64,000 nucleotides of DNA from Sulfurimonas xiamenensis (GTDB taxonomy: Bacteria > Campylobacterota > Campylobacteria > Campylobacterales > Sulfurimonadaceae). The notes beneath the pieces were generated by a model, which searched no databases, was not told the origin of the DNA, and saw only the letters and a list, made by a program, of their open reading frames with translations. Both the position numbers and the translations under genes were made by a program. Where the stretch lies: NCBI RefSeq assembly GCF_009258045.1, contig NZ_CP041166.1:1054001-1118000 (forward strand), read 5' to 3'. Shown here piece by piece: positions 33,262-41,537 of the stretch. Numbering within the stretch: the first letter of the stretch is position 1; every line of letters begins with the position of its first letter.

Positions 33262-33882
33262 ATGATATTAATGATTAAAAGGGCAAATTTTTTATTGTTA
33301 ATGAGCTTTCTTTCTGCTTTTTCTCTTTTTTCGGCTGAGAAAACAGAAAACATCAATACAAAAACAGCGGTGATTTTCAATACACTCTGCGGAGTGTGTC
33401 ATGAAGGAGAATGCAGCGGAAGACTGAGTTATAATACTGGCATTAAAGCAGTGAGCCCTCATATAAAGCACTTTGCAGGCGACTCAAATATCTCTGAATC
33501 TGAGATAGAGGAATTATTTACTCTTTTAAACTATATGAAAAAAGAGTGTGCGCTGTTGATGCCAGACAGTGAAAAATTCAAACCGGAGAATCTCTCATAC
33601 TTCGCTATATCTTCGTACAAAGGCTATTTTATTCCTCTTGGTATCTTGGAAAACGGCAATTATCGTCTTATTATTGAGATAAAAGGAGATGCTCTTTTCA
33701 GCATGGAAGTGCTCTCAGCTAATTTGAATCATTTTTTCGACCGGATATTCTATCCAAACCATAAAGAGCAAGTTCTCAGATTTACAATAGATAAGCCCAT
33801 CAACGCATTTTTGCGTATCCGCAGTAAAGAACCTCTGTATATCATCGCTTTAAAAATCGAAAAAGAAGATGTTCAAAAATAG
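33262..33882 (+). CDS. Secreted monohaem c-type cytochrome-like protein
   Basis: 206 residues. Signal peptide about residues 7-24 (FLLLMSFLSAFSLFSA). TLCGVCHEGECSG near residue 42 has one CxxCH haem-c site. The next part, VSPHIKHFAGDSNISESEIEELFTLLNYM, is laid out like a small cytochrome c domain with a C-terminal helix. Residues 120-206 form a beta-rich domain that I do not recognise. It would act in the periplasm; the electron partner is unknown. It sits between a RAYT-like leader repeat and a RAYT 3' remnant. Confidence 0.65.
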   Translation: MILMIKRANFLLLMSFLSAFSLFSAEKTENINTKTAVIFNTLCGVCHEGECSGRLSYNTGIKAVSPHIKHFAGDSNISESEIEELFTLLNYMKKECALLMPDSEKFKPENLSYFAISSYKGYFIPLGILENGNYRLIIEIKGDALFSMEVLSANLNHFFDRIFYPNHKEQVLRFTIDKPINAFLRIRSKEPLYIIALKIEKEDVQK

Positions 33883-33887
33883 TATAC

Positions 33888-33959
33888 GCAGACCAAGATG
33901 GTTACTCTTAAGTAAGCACAGCTTCCTACTTGAATCTATTAAAATCGTTGATAAGGGAT
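33888..33959 (+). pseudogene. Fragment of a RAYT transposase C-terminus
   Basis: Translating 33888-33959 gives ADQDGYS-stop-VSTASYLN, then LLKSLIRD, which aligns codon by codon with AYQDGYSQASIATYLNVSKS LISK of the RAYT remnant at 30.9 kb. One in-frame stop and several changes show decay. No other part of a transposase is visible beside it. Confidence 0.7.
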
Positions 33960-34072
33960 AATATAAAAAATATTTATTTTTCTTTTTATATTTAGATAAA
34001 GTTTTCTTATATATAATGTTTCTATTACATTGATTTTATTATTTGTAATCATTATATTTCAAGGATCTAAAA

Positions 34073-34663
34073 ATGAACTTCTTAAAAAATATTTTAAGTA
34101 TTATTGGCGCCATTGTTATAATTGGAGCTTTAGTGGTATTTGTTAAGTATAATTTAAAAGACAAGATGGATAAAGCCTCAAAGCTAGATCCAAAAGCAAT
34201 GAGTGCATATATGAATATGTTTAATGCAGTGCTTACAACCGGAAGGTCTGCTGATGCAATGGTTAGAAGAGTTAAGATCGATCCAGATGTTAGCACAGAT
34301 GATGTTATAGAATCTATGAACAGTATAGCCGGCGATGCAAATATGCTTCAAGTTGGTGACTCTAGAATGGCAGAAATGTATGATCACAATGGTGAAAGAC
34401 AAAGATATATTAGGATTTTACATTATTGTGCTCCAAATATTGCAAAAACATTTATTGATTATTCGGAAGCTTATGGTGCGTTTATGCCTTGTAGAATCCT
34501 TATAGTTGAAGATGACAATGGTGATAGATGGCTAATGACTATGGCTATGGAACTTATGCTTTTTGGTGGACACACTTTACCGCCTGAAATGATGAAAAAA
34601 GCTGAACATGTTAGAGACACTATGTATAAAATGATGGATTTAGCAGCTAAGGGAGACTTTTAA
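34073..34663 (+). CDS. DUF302-family membrane-anchored protein
   Basis: 196 residues. One N-terminal membrane helix (IIGAIVIIGALVVFV) is followed by a soluble domain. HYCAPNIAKTFIDYSEAYG, then MPCRILIVEDDNGDRWLMTM, resembles the DUF302 fold core (ixxxyxPCRiavye), and the C-terminal LPPEMMKKAEHVRDTMYKM helix fits. DUF302 proteins are widespread in sulfur-metabolising bacteria and have no firm function; a role in binding a small ligand or metal is only a guess. Transcribed alone; convergent with mogA. Confidence 0.65.
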   Translation: MNFLKNILSIIGAIVIIGALVVFVKYNLKDKMDKASKLDPKAMSAYMNMFNAVLTTGRSADAMVRRVKIDPDVSTDDVIESMNSIAGDANMLQVGDSRMAEMYDHNGERQRYIRILHYCAPNIAKTFIDYSEAYGAFMPCRILIVEDDNGDRWLMTMAMELMLFGGHTLPPEMMKKAEHVRDTMYKMMDLAAKGDF

Positions 34664-34799
34664 AAGGTCGATATATTAAGGCCCGGTGATAAGGTGATAC
34701 CTATACTTAAACTCAGTATAAGGCATCAGGTTGCCGAAGAAGGCGATCATTAAACACGCTCATCTGAAAAATACAGATTTATCGGTTAACAAAAAGGCT
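34664..34799. other. Structured intergenic region between DUF302 gene and mogA
   Basis: Several short stems lie in order on the plus strand: TATACT/AGTATA (34702-34707 and 34715-34720), GCC/GGC (34733-34735, 34742-34744), ATCTG/CAGAT (34762-34766, 34774-34778) enclosed by CGAT/ATCG, and GGTTAA/TTAACC (34784-34789, 34804-34809). The last one overlaps the mogA stop and, read on the minus strand, has a T-run in its loop. It may be no more than a pair of 3' ends of convergent genes, or a small RNA. Confidence 0.3.
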
Positions 34800-35333
34800 C
34801 TATTTAACCTTAGGTCTAAAAGCCTTTATGACATCCTCGTTTGTCTCGATGTATGGACCCTCTATAAGGTCTATGCAATACGGTACGGCGGGAAATACTG
34901 CATCAAGGCACTCTCTTATGGATTTTGGTTTGCCAGGCAGATTTATGATAAGGCTTTTGCCTCTGATTCCAGCCGTTTGACGGGAGAGAATTGCCGTCGG
35001 TACATACTGCAGACTTACCTGACGCATAAGCTCGCCAAATCCAGGCATCATCTTTTGGCATACATTTTCTGTAGCCTCTGGAGTAACATCACGAAGTGCC
35101 GGACCTGTTCCGCCCGTTGTCACGACCAAACAACACTCCTCATCGTCACAAAGCTCTATCATAGTGCGTTCTATCATATCCTGCTCGTCAGGTATACATC
35201 TGTATACTATCTCAAACTCGCTTTTGAGGTAGTCTTTCATAGTGTCTTGGATAGCCACTCCCGATATATCCTCGTATATCCCTTTGCTCGCTCTGTCACT
35301 TGCCGTTATTACGCCTATTTTTATTTTACTCAT
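34800..35333 (-). CDS. mogA: Molybdopterin adenylyltransferase MogA
   Basis: 177 residues. KIGVITASDRASKGIYEDISG at the start, LVVTTGGTGPALRDVTPEAT near residue 68 (MPT-binding loop) and SLIINLPGKPKSIRECLDAVFPA near residue 127 are the MoaB/MogA signatures. It adenylates molybdopterin before molybdenum insertion. It lies 9 nt after bioV and ends the minus-strand run that begins with trmA. Molybdoenzymes such as nitrate or formate oxidoreductases are expected elsewhere in the genome. Confidence 0.92.
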   Translation of the reverse strand: MSKIKIGVITASDRASKGIYEDISGVAIQDTMKDYLKSEFEIVYRCIPDEQDMIERTMIELCDDEECCLVVTTGGTGPALRDVTPEATENVCQKMMPGFGELMRQVSLQYVPTAILSRQTAGIRGKSLIINLPGKPKSIRECLDAVFPAVPYCIDLIEGPYIETNEDVIKAFRPKVK

Positions 35334-35342
35334 AAATACTCC

Positions 35343-35864
35343 TTAATTAGTTAACAAAAAATGATTTGCCTCTTTTATATATGTCACAGTTGCAGCCTCT
35401 AAGAAAAACTCTCTTGCACCCGCTGCATCTATAATCTTATCTTCTCCGCCGAGATAGACCTCTATCTTTATACCTTTTTGTGCAAGATTTTTTAATTTAT
35501 CTATATTCCACTCATAGTAAAGCAGCTCTTCGAGCTCTTCTATACTGCTTTTATCATGCTCAATAATCTTTTTTTCATAAGGCGAAAAACATAAAGAGAT
35601 AAACTCATTTAAGTATTTTTCACTATTTTTTCTATATCCCATCAGTTGTATTTTTTTAAACTTCTCAGCTTTTGTCTGAAAAAAAGCTGGAGAGAAGAGC
35701 TGCAATGTATCTACTCTTTTTCCAGCATTTAACTGTTGGGTTATAAAATGAAAAGCTTTTATAGCTCCATAGCTAAAACCACAGACAGAGTACTCAGATG
35801 GATTAATAAAATCTTTAAAATAGTGATGCTCATTTTTTAAAGAAAATCCGCTATAAAACTTCAT
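35343..35864 (-). CDS. bioV: Pimeloyl-ACP methyl ester esterase, BioV type
   Basis: 173 residues, an alpha/beta-hydrolase with a short lid. The nucleophile motif is CGFSYGAIKAFHF (Gly-Phe-Ser-Tyr-Gly) near residue 29, the acid is in VYLGGEDKIID near residue 137, and the histidine is in KEANHFLLTN at the end. BioV of Helicobacter pylori is the known family member; it frees pimeloyl-ACP from its methyl ester for biotin synthesis. The gene overlaps the FtsH-like gene by 14 nt. The family call rests on length, motif and gene order. Confidence 0.8.
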   Translation of the reverse strand: MKFYSGFSLKNEHHYFKDFINPSEYSVCGFSYGAIKAFHFITQQLNAGKRVDTLQLFSPAFFQTKAEKFKKIQLMGYRKNSEKYLNEFISLCFSPYEKKIIEHDKSSIEELEELLYYEWNIDKLKNLAQKGIKIEVYLGGEDKIIDAAGAREFFLEAATVTYIKEANHFLLTN

Positions 35865-37494
35865 CTATTTTCTTTTTCACATCCACTTTAGTTATGCTTT
35901 CACGCTCATTTAAAACTCCCTCTACATACTTCATAACACTTTGCAGGGATTCTAACAAACTTCTTGTCTCATCATAAAGTTTTTTCATTAAGATCTCTTT
36001 TTCACTCTCTTGTACAATCAGAGATGAACCCATTCCATAATCTTGAATCATTTTTTCAACAATCTCTTTTGCTTCATCCAGATCACCCTTTGCGCTGCTG
36101 GTATGTTCATTATATTTAATATTGCATGCAACTATTCCGGCTAAAAGCATCTTAACTCTTGATTCAAGTTCATGTTTTATAAGAGGTTCATCCGTCGCCG
36201 GAGTCAATTTTTCATTGGATAAGAGCAACTTTTCAAAAGGAAGATCAAAATATGTTGCACAAATTACTTTTGCTGCCTGATATGTAACACGATATTGTTT
36301 TTGCTCATTGCTTAAAATCTGCAGCTTTTTCTTGCCAAACATAACTTTATCTTTTACTTGATGAAAGTGCTCGATAGTTACTTGAAAATCATGTTGTCTA
36401 ATTGCAAGAAGAGATGCTTCATTGACAAGAGCCGCCAAAGATGCACCATTAAATCCAACTGTCATATTTGCTACTGAATTTACATCCAATTCATGCGGAA
36501 CCTTCTCTAAATATTTTGATAGTATAGATGCTCTCTCTCTATTTGTCGGAAGCTCAACAAAGACTCTTCTATCAAATCTCCCCGCACGAAGCAGTGCCGA
36601 ATCAAGCACATCTATCTTGTTTGTAGCAGCTATTACAATAACACCGCTTGAGTTCTCAAAGCCGTCCATCTCTGTTAAAAGCTGATTGAGTGTCGCCTCT
36701 CTCTCATCATTTCTCTGCCCATCTCTTTTTTTACCTACAGCATCTATCTCATCAATAAATATAATAGCAGGAGAGTTGTTTTTAGCAGCAGTGAAAAGTT
36801 CATGAACTCTTTTTGCGCCCATTCCTACATAGATTTGAACAAAAGAAGCACCACTTTGATAGTAAAACGGCACTCCCGCAGCATTTGCAACAGCTTTTGC
36901 TATCATAGTTTTTCCAACACCCGGAGGACCTACTAAAAGCACACCTCTAGGCATTCTTGCTCCAAAACTCTTATATCGTTTTGGTTTTTTCATAAAATCT
37001 ATAATCTCTTCAAGTTCTATTTTGACATCACTTATTCCGCCGATATCACTAAATGTAACATCACTTTTTATAGACTCTACAGGCTGTGAGTGCTCTGGAA
37101 GAGAGCTAAATCTGCCATTTTTTATGTTCTGTGTATTAATGAGTTTGTTTTTTTGCAGCCATTTAAAAAGAAGTGTACCTAATCCTAAAAAAAGAACTAA
37201 AACAAGAAGATAAAAGTATATATTTGAAGAGCTTTTAACTTTTACTTTATAGTCTATAAACATTTCCGGACTAACTTGCGAAGATGCGATTTTATATACC
37301 TCTTTGTCTGTTTTAAGATATACAAAATCTTGTGAAGCAACAACACTTTTCACACTGTGGTCTTTTAAAATTTTTGTTGCTTCTTTAAGAGTAATCGACT
37401 CTGCATTGTCTCTTAAAATTGCAAATAAAACGAGAATAATTACCAAAAAAGCTGATACATACAGTGCTATTCTGTTTGACTTAGACTCTACCAT
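35851..37494 (-). CDS. FtsH-like AAA+ membrane protein without the protease motif
   Basis: 547 residues. Two membrane helices flank a small periplasmic domain (about residues 9-27 and 92-112), then a full AAA+ module: DIGGISDVKIELEEIIDFM, Walker A GPPGVGKTMIAKA near residue 193, pore loop SFVQIYVGMGAKRVHELF, Walker B AIIFIDEIDAVGKKR, and the second region of homology ATNKIDVLDSALLRAGRFDR. The C-terminal domain keeps a helical M41 shape but has RVTYQAAKVICATYF where FtsH has VAYHEAGHAVV, so the zinc-binding HExxH is absent. It is probably an ATP-driven unfoldase or an inactive partner of FtsH. Same gene order as H. pylori HP0286 beside mtaB. Confidence 0.85.
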   Translation of the reverse strand: MVESKSNRIALYVSAFLVIILVLFAILRDNAESITLKEATKILKDHSVKSVVASQDFVYLKTDKEVYKIASSQVSPEMFIDYKVKVKSSSNIYFYLLVLVLFLGLGTLLFKWLQKNKLINTQNIKNGRFSSLPEHSQPVESIKSDVTFSDIGGISDVKIELEEIIDFMKKPKRYKSFGARMPRGVLLVGPPGVGKTMIAKAVANAAGVPFYYQSGASFVQIYVGMGAKRVHELFTAAKNNSPAIIFIDEIDAVGKKRDGQRNDEREATLNQLLTEMDGFENSSGVIVIAATNKIDVLDSALLRAGRFDRRVFVELPTNRERASILSKYLEKVPHELDVNSVANMTVGFNGASLAALVNEASLLAIRQHDFQVTIEHFHQVKDKVMFGKKKLQILSNEQKQYRVTYQAAKVICATYFDLPFEKLLLSNEKLTPATDEPLIKHELESRVKMLLAGIVACNIKYNEHTSSAKGDLDEAKEIVEKMIQDYGMGSSLIVQESEKEILMKKLYDETRSLLESLQSVMKYVEGVLNERESITKVDVKKKIDEVL

Positions 37495-38725
37495 AATTAA
37501 ACTCCTCTTTTACCTCATAATCTTGCAAATTGATCCAGTTCCCTACTAAATCTTCACTGGATTCAATCATTATTTTATTAAAATGCTGATCATACCCTAT
37601 AAAAAATCCATTTTTTTCATTCTCAACAAGAATATTCAGTTCACCGCCAAAAGCTTTTCTAAACTCAAAATTTTTCGCTTTTACAATACTTTCGAGTTCA
37701 TGGAGTCTCTCTTTTGCGATTTTTGAACTTACTTCAGGCTTCATAATTGCAGAGGGCGTATTATCGCGCTTAGAATATGTAAATGCATGTAAATGTGTCA
37801 GAGGCAGCTCTTTTACATTTCTCATCGCCTCATCCCAAAGCTCTTTACTCTCTCCGGGATGACCCGTGATAAAGTCAGTCCCTATTGCATAACCTTTGTC
37901 TGCTAAAAATTCAAAAAGTTCTCTATCTTGTTTATAAACATTTCTTCTGTTCATAAATTTCAGCATTTGAGGAGATGTATGCTGAAGTGCGATATGAAGA
38001 TGTTTCTCTAACCAAGGCTCACCCAAAATCTCTTTAAATTCATCGGTTATCTGAATCGGCTCAACACTTCCAAGCCGTATTCGTCTAACTCCTCTGATTT
38101 GGGATATTTTTTTCATTAGTGCGGCTATAGAAGTACCTGTTCTTTGCCCATAACTTCCAACATTTGTACCGGTTAAAATAAACTCTCCAAAACCGTTACG
38201 AGCAAGCCTTGATATCTGCTCTAAAACCTTCTCCTCATTCATGCTTCTAGCGTCCCCGCGGACATATGGTATGATGCAGTAAGAGCAGCGGAAATTGCAC
38301 CCCTCCTGGATTTTTATAAACGCTCTGCTTTTTCCGACAAAATTATCAACTACACTCTCGTCAATATGGTTAAGATCGCCAGGCTCGTAAAAAGGCTCCT
38401 CTTTACTTAACATTGCATCTATTTTTTCTTTTTCACTCTGTCCAAAAACACCTGCAACTCTTCCCTGTTCTAAAAGCTTTTCACCTTTTGTATGCGCACC
38501 GCATCCGGTTAGAAAAATTTTAGCTCCACCATTTTTTTCTATATGCGAAATATATGAGCGAACATGCGTATCAGCTCCATTTGTAACTGTACATGAATTT
38601 ACTACAACAATATCCGCTTCACTCTCATTTTCAGTTATTTCATAGTTTTGCATAGAACTCATCATAACTTGAGAATCGTAAAGATTTGTTCGACATCCGA
38701 AGGTTTTAAAATAGACTTTTTTCAT
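37481..38725 (-). CDS. mtaB: tRNA t6A37 methylthiotransferase MtaB
   Basis: 414 residues. The N-terminal MTTase domain has FKTFGCRTNLYDSQVMM, VVVNSCTVTNGADTHVR and IFLTGCGAHTKGE, whose three cysteines bind one [4Fe-4S] cluster. The radical-SAM site is EGCNFRCSYCIIPYVRGDAR near residue 141. A C-terminal TRAM-like region ends the protein. It adds a methylthio group to t6A at position 37 of tRNAs reading ANN codons. It overlaps the FtsH-like gene by 14 nt. Confidence 0.93.
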   Translation of the reverse strand: MKKVYFKTFGCRTNLYDSQVMMSSMQNYEITENESEADIVVVNSCTVTNGADTHVRSYISHIEKNGGAKIFLTGCGAHTKGEKLLEQGRVAGVFGQSEKEKIDAMLSKEEPFYEPGDLNHIDESVVDNFVGKSRAFIKIQEGCNFRCSYCIIPYVRGDARSMNEEKVLEQISRLARNGFGEFILTGTNVGSYGQRTGTSIAALMKKISQIRGVRRIRLGSVEPIQITDEFKEILGEPWLEKHLHIALQHTSPQMLKFMNRRNVYKQDRELFEFLADKGYAIGTDFITGHPGESKELWDEAMRNVKELPLTHLHAFTYSKRDNTPSAIMKPEVSSKIAKERLHELESIVKAKNFEFRKAFGGELNILVENEKNGFFIGYDQHFNKIMIESSEDLVGNWINLQDYEVKEEFNYGRV

Positions 38726-38774
38726 AATTTCTTCTTTGTAAAATTAACATCTGAGAGAAAAACCGATAGTTTTA

Positions 38775-40427
38775 TCATACTGTTTTCTCATCAATTTTAA
38801 ATGGCGGAGTTTTTTTAGCCGGTTTCTCCAAATGCAACATTTGAGTCGGATATGCAATAGTAATATCATCTTCGGCATTAAAAGCATCTACTATTTCGCT
38901 CGAGATGACACTTCTTAGAGTAAGCGTTGCATATGCATTTGTCAAATACCAAGCATCAATTGTTATGCCATTTGGTTCAATAAATGAAAATATTCTCGGC
39001 TCAACATTGGTGTTTTTCAAACTATACTGGTTTCTAAGTTTATTTAACTGTTTTCTTGTAATATCAGTATACCCTTTGGAAAACTTTTTAGTTATCTCTT
39101 TTGCCAAATGTATAGCTTTTTTATGGTTTGAGTCAAATGTTATTGTAATTTTAACACCATCCCATACAGTTTTTAATGTACTATGCGTATAGTTTGCTAT
39201 CATTCTTGTAAAAACATAATTATTTGGTATAAAAATTATTCTCCCTGCTCTTCTGTTGTCAATAACTGTTGTTAGAGTAACATCTTCTAAAATAGTCATA
39301 CGAAGAAGAGATATATCCATAACATCGCCAACATATTTCATTCCATCCATATCTACACGGATTCTATCCCCTACATGTATACTTCCGCCAAAAACTATTA
39401 CAAGCCAGCCGAGTATACTCATAAACCAATCTTTCATTGCAATCGCAATACCAGCAGATGCAAATCCTAAAATTGTGACTAAATAACTGACATTTTCTAT
39501 ATAATTAAAAAAAAGAATTAATATAATAAGCGTAAAATTACCAAAAGTGATAATCTTGTTTGCCATATAAAATCTTTCATTGTCTGTTATATATTTTTTA
39601 ACAAAAAGCTTAAGTAAAAAGAAAAAAATCAGTACTACCAAAATAATTACACCGATTTTAGCAAGTTTAAATACTTGTGATTCAACATCTTTGTTTATAC
39701 TTGCTTCAACTATATCGAGTCTCTTTTGGTAAACATCTGCCGTTACATTCATTGTATCAAGAGCCGATTCAAATCTCTCTAGCTGCTTACTTTTAAATTC
39801 TGCTGATTCTTTGTAGTTGTTCTCTTCGTCTATGGCCACTATCTGAGTGTATATTCTATACTCTGATCTTAACAATGAGATCAGCTCTTTTAACTCCTTT
39901 TTTCTTAAAACATAATCATTAAAATCTTTATCAAGAGTTTTAATACGAGAGATTCCTGCAAATATATCAAAAGGATTATTTATAGATGGAATCTCTTCTA
40001 TATTTGGCGGAGTTAAAAGATCTGAAAAAGGATAACTGTCTTTTTTTTTCAACTTCTCTATTTGTGATGTTAAAATTTTTTCTCTTGAAATCAATGCGCT
40101 TAATTCATCTATCTCGCTTAAACTCTTTTTTCTTTTCTTTTGAAGAGCTTCAATTCTCTCTTTTATCTTCTCTAAACTCTCTCTGACATCCAAAGATGTA
40201 AGATAAGAAGCATAACTTTTTATCCAAACACTATCTTTTTTTGATATTTTTTTCTCTATCTCTTTTAGTTCTAAAATATAATTTGCAATTTTTTCTTTTC
40301 TTAAATCTTCTTCAGCAAGTTTTATTTTATCCATCTCAAACTTAGTGACATTGATATCATTTTTAATGCTATCAGAAAATAATATGGATGATGCAAGTAA
40401 AAAATAAAAAAATATTTTTTTCATCAA
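38775..40427 (-). CDS. MscS-family mechanosensitive channel with long periplasmic domain
   Basis: 550 residues. Signal peptide about residues 1-19 (IFFYFLLASSILFS), a periplasmic coiled-coil-rich region to about residue 250, then membrane helices (IGVIILVVLIFFFLLKLFV, TFGNFTLIILILFFNYI) and the pore helix with TILGFASAGIAIAMKDWFMS. The MscS beta domain follows (GSIHVGDRIRVDMDGMKYVG). It opens under membrane tension to release solutes. It overlaps aroB by 4 nt. The same pair (HP0283-HP0284) is found in H. pylori. Confidence 0.9.
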   Translation of the reverse strand: MMKKIFFYFLLASSILFSDSIKNDINVTKFEMDKIKLAEEDLRKEKIANYILELKEIEKKISKKDSVWIKSYASYLTSLDVRESLEKIKERIEALQKKRKKSLSEIDELSALISREKILTSQIEKLKKKDSYPFSDLLTPPNIEEIPSINNPFDIFAGISRIKTLDKDFNDYVLRKKELKELISLLRSEYRIYTQIVAIDEENNYKESAEFKSKQLERFESALDTMNVTADVYQKRLDIVEASINKDVESQVFKLAKIGVIILVVLIFFFLLKLFVKKYITDNERFYMANKIITFGNFTLIILILFFNYIENVSYLVTILGFASAGIAIAMKDWFMSILGWLVIVFGGSIHVGDRIRVDMDGMKYVGDVMDISLLRMTILEDVTLTTVIDNRRAGRIIFIPNNYVFTRMIANYTHSTLKTVWDGVKITITFDSNHKKAIHLAKEITKKFSKGYTDITRKQLNKLRNQYSLKNTNVEPRIFSFIEPNGITIDAWYLTNAYATLTLRSVISSEIVDAFNAEDDITIAYPTQMLHLEKPAKKTPPFKIDEKTV

Positions 40428-41473
40428 TTTTTTCCAAATTTATTTAAAACACACATAATTGTTCCGTTATCTATTTTGTCTGTTATAACAAAATCACCAA
40501 TACCAAGAGGAAGAACAAAAGTTATAGCAGAATCTGAACTTTTTTTATCCAAAAAGAAAGTTTCATAAAATTTTCTAACATCTTCAATTACATAAGATAC
40601 AGGCAGATTGTATTTTTCTAAAAGAGATTTAACTCGCAATGCCTCTTTTTCACTCATAAGATTCATTTTTACAGCCATCTCATTTGCCATTACCATACCG
40701 ATTGCAACTGCTTCACCGTGTAAAAATTTTTTATATTGTGTTTCATTCTCTATCACATGTCCAAATGTATGACCATAGTTAAGAGCAGCTCTAATACCTT
40801 TTTCCTTTTCATCCTCTGCCACAACAGAAGCCTTAGTTTGCACCGCCTGCTTAATAACCTCTTGTAAAACTTTGGGATTATTTAAATCAGCACTCTCTAA
40901 AAATGTAAAAAACTCTTTGTTAAAAGTTACTGCCATTTTTACTATCTCTGCAACTCCGGCACTAAACTCTCTTTGTGGAAGAGTAGTTAAAAAATAGGGA
41001 TCAATATAAACAGCTTTAGGCTGATGAAATGCGCCGACAAGATTTTTTCCATACTTGTTATTCATCCCTGTTTTTCCGCCTACACTTGCATCAACTTGAG
41101 AAAGAAGCGTAGTAGGTATTTGAATAAAATCAATCCCCCTTTGAAATATACTTGCAGCATATCCTGTCATATCGCCGATAACACCTCCGCCAAATGCTAT
41201 CAACATTGATTTACGATTAAAACGATTTTCAAAAAGAGATTCCAGTATTGCATCTATGCTTACCTGATTTTTATACTCTTCACCATCTTGTAATGTTATA
41301 ACATGTAACTCTTTTGCACTGATTTTTGACAAAAGATAATCTAAATGCAGTTTAGAAACTGTTTGATTGGTAACTACTGCTACTTTTGTGTCAAAGTTCA
41401 TCTTTGGGAGTGTGTCAATTGTAATATCATAAGAGTTATCAACAACTTTTTTTAAAGGAATGTGTACTTGCAT
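40424..41473 (-). CDS. aroB: 3-dehydroquinate synthase
   Basis: 349 residues. AFGGGVIGDMTGYAAS near residue 93 binds NAD+, IQIPTTLLSQVDASVGGKTGM near residue 117 is the catalytic region, and ALNYGHTFGHVIENET near residue 230 has zinc ligands. It converts DAHP to 3-dehydroquinate in the shikimate pathway. The ATG follows a short upstream gap of 64 nt from the TrkA-like gene, and the end overlaps the mscS-like gene by 4 nt. Confidence 0.95.
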   Translation of the reverse strand: MQVHIPLKKVVDNSYDITIDTLPKMNFDTKVAVVTNQTVSKLHLDYLLSKISAKELHVITLQDGEEYKNQVSIDAILESLFENRFNRKSMLIAFGGGVIGDMTGYAASIFQRGIDFIQIPTTLLSQVDASVGGKTGMNNKYGKNLVGAFHQPKAVYIDPYFLTTLPQREFSAGVAEIVKMAVTFNKEFFTFLESADLNNPKVLQEVIKQAVQTKASVVAEDEKEKGIRAALNYGHTFGHVIENETQYKKFLHGEAVAIGMVMANEMAVKMNLMSEKEALRVKSLLEKYNLPVSYVIEDVRKFYETFFLDKKSSDSAITFVLPLGIGDFVITDKIDNGTIMCVLNKFGKN

Positions 41474-41537
41474 TATCGGTCCAAAATTTAATTAAGTAAA
41501 TATATAATACTTAAAAAATGATAAAAAATCACTGATT

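Noticed and set aside
34731-35354. Long plus-strand frame of about 207 codons opposite mogA
   Set aside because: The minus-strand MogA has all family motifs; the plus-strand translation shows no domain and is rich in Cys, Tyr and Ser as antisense frames often are.
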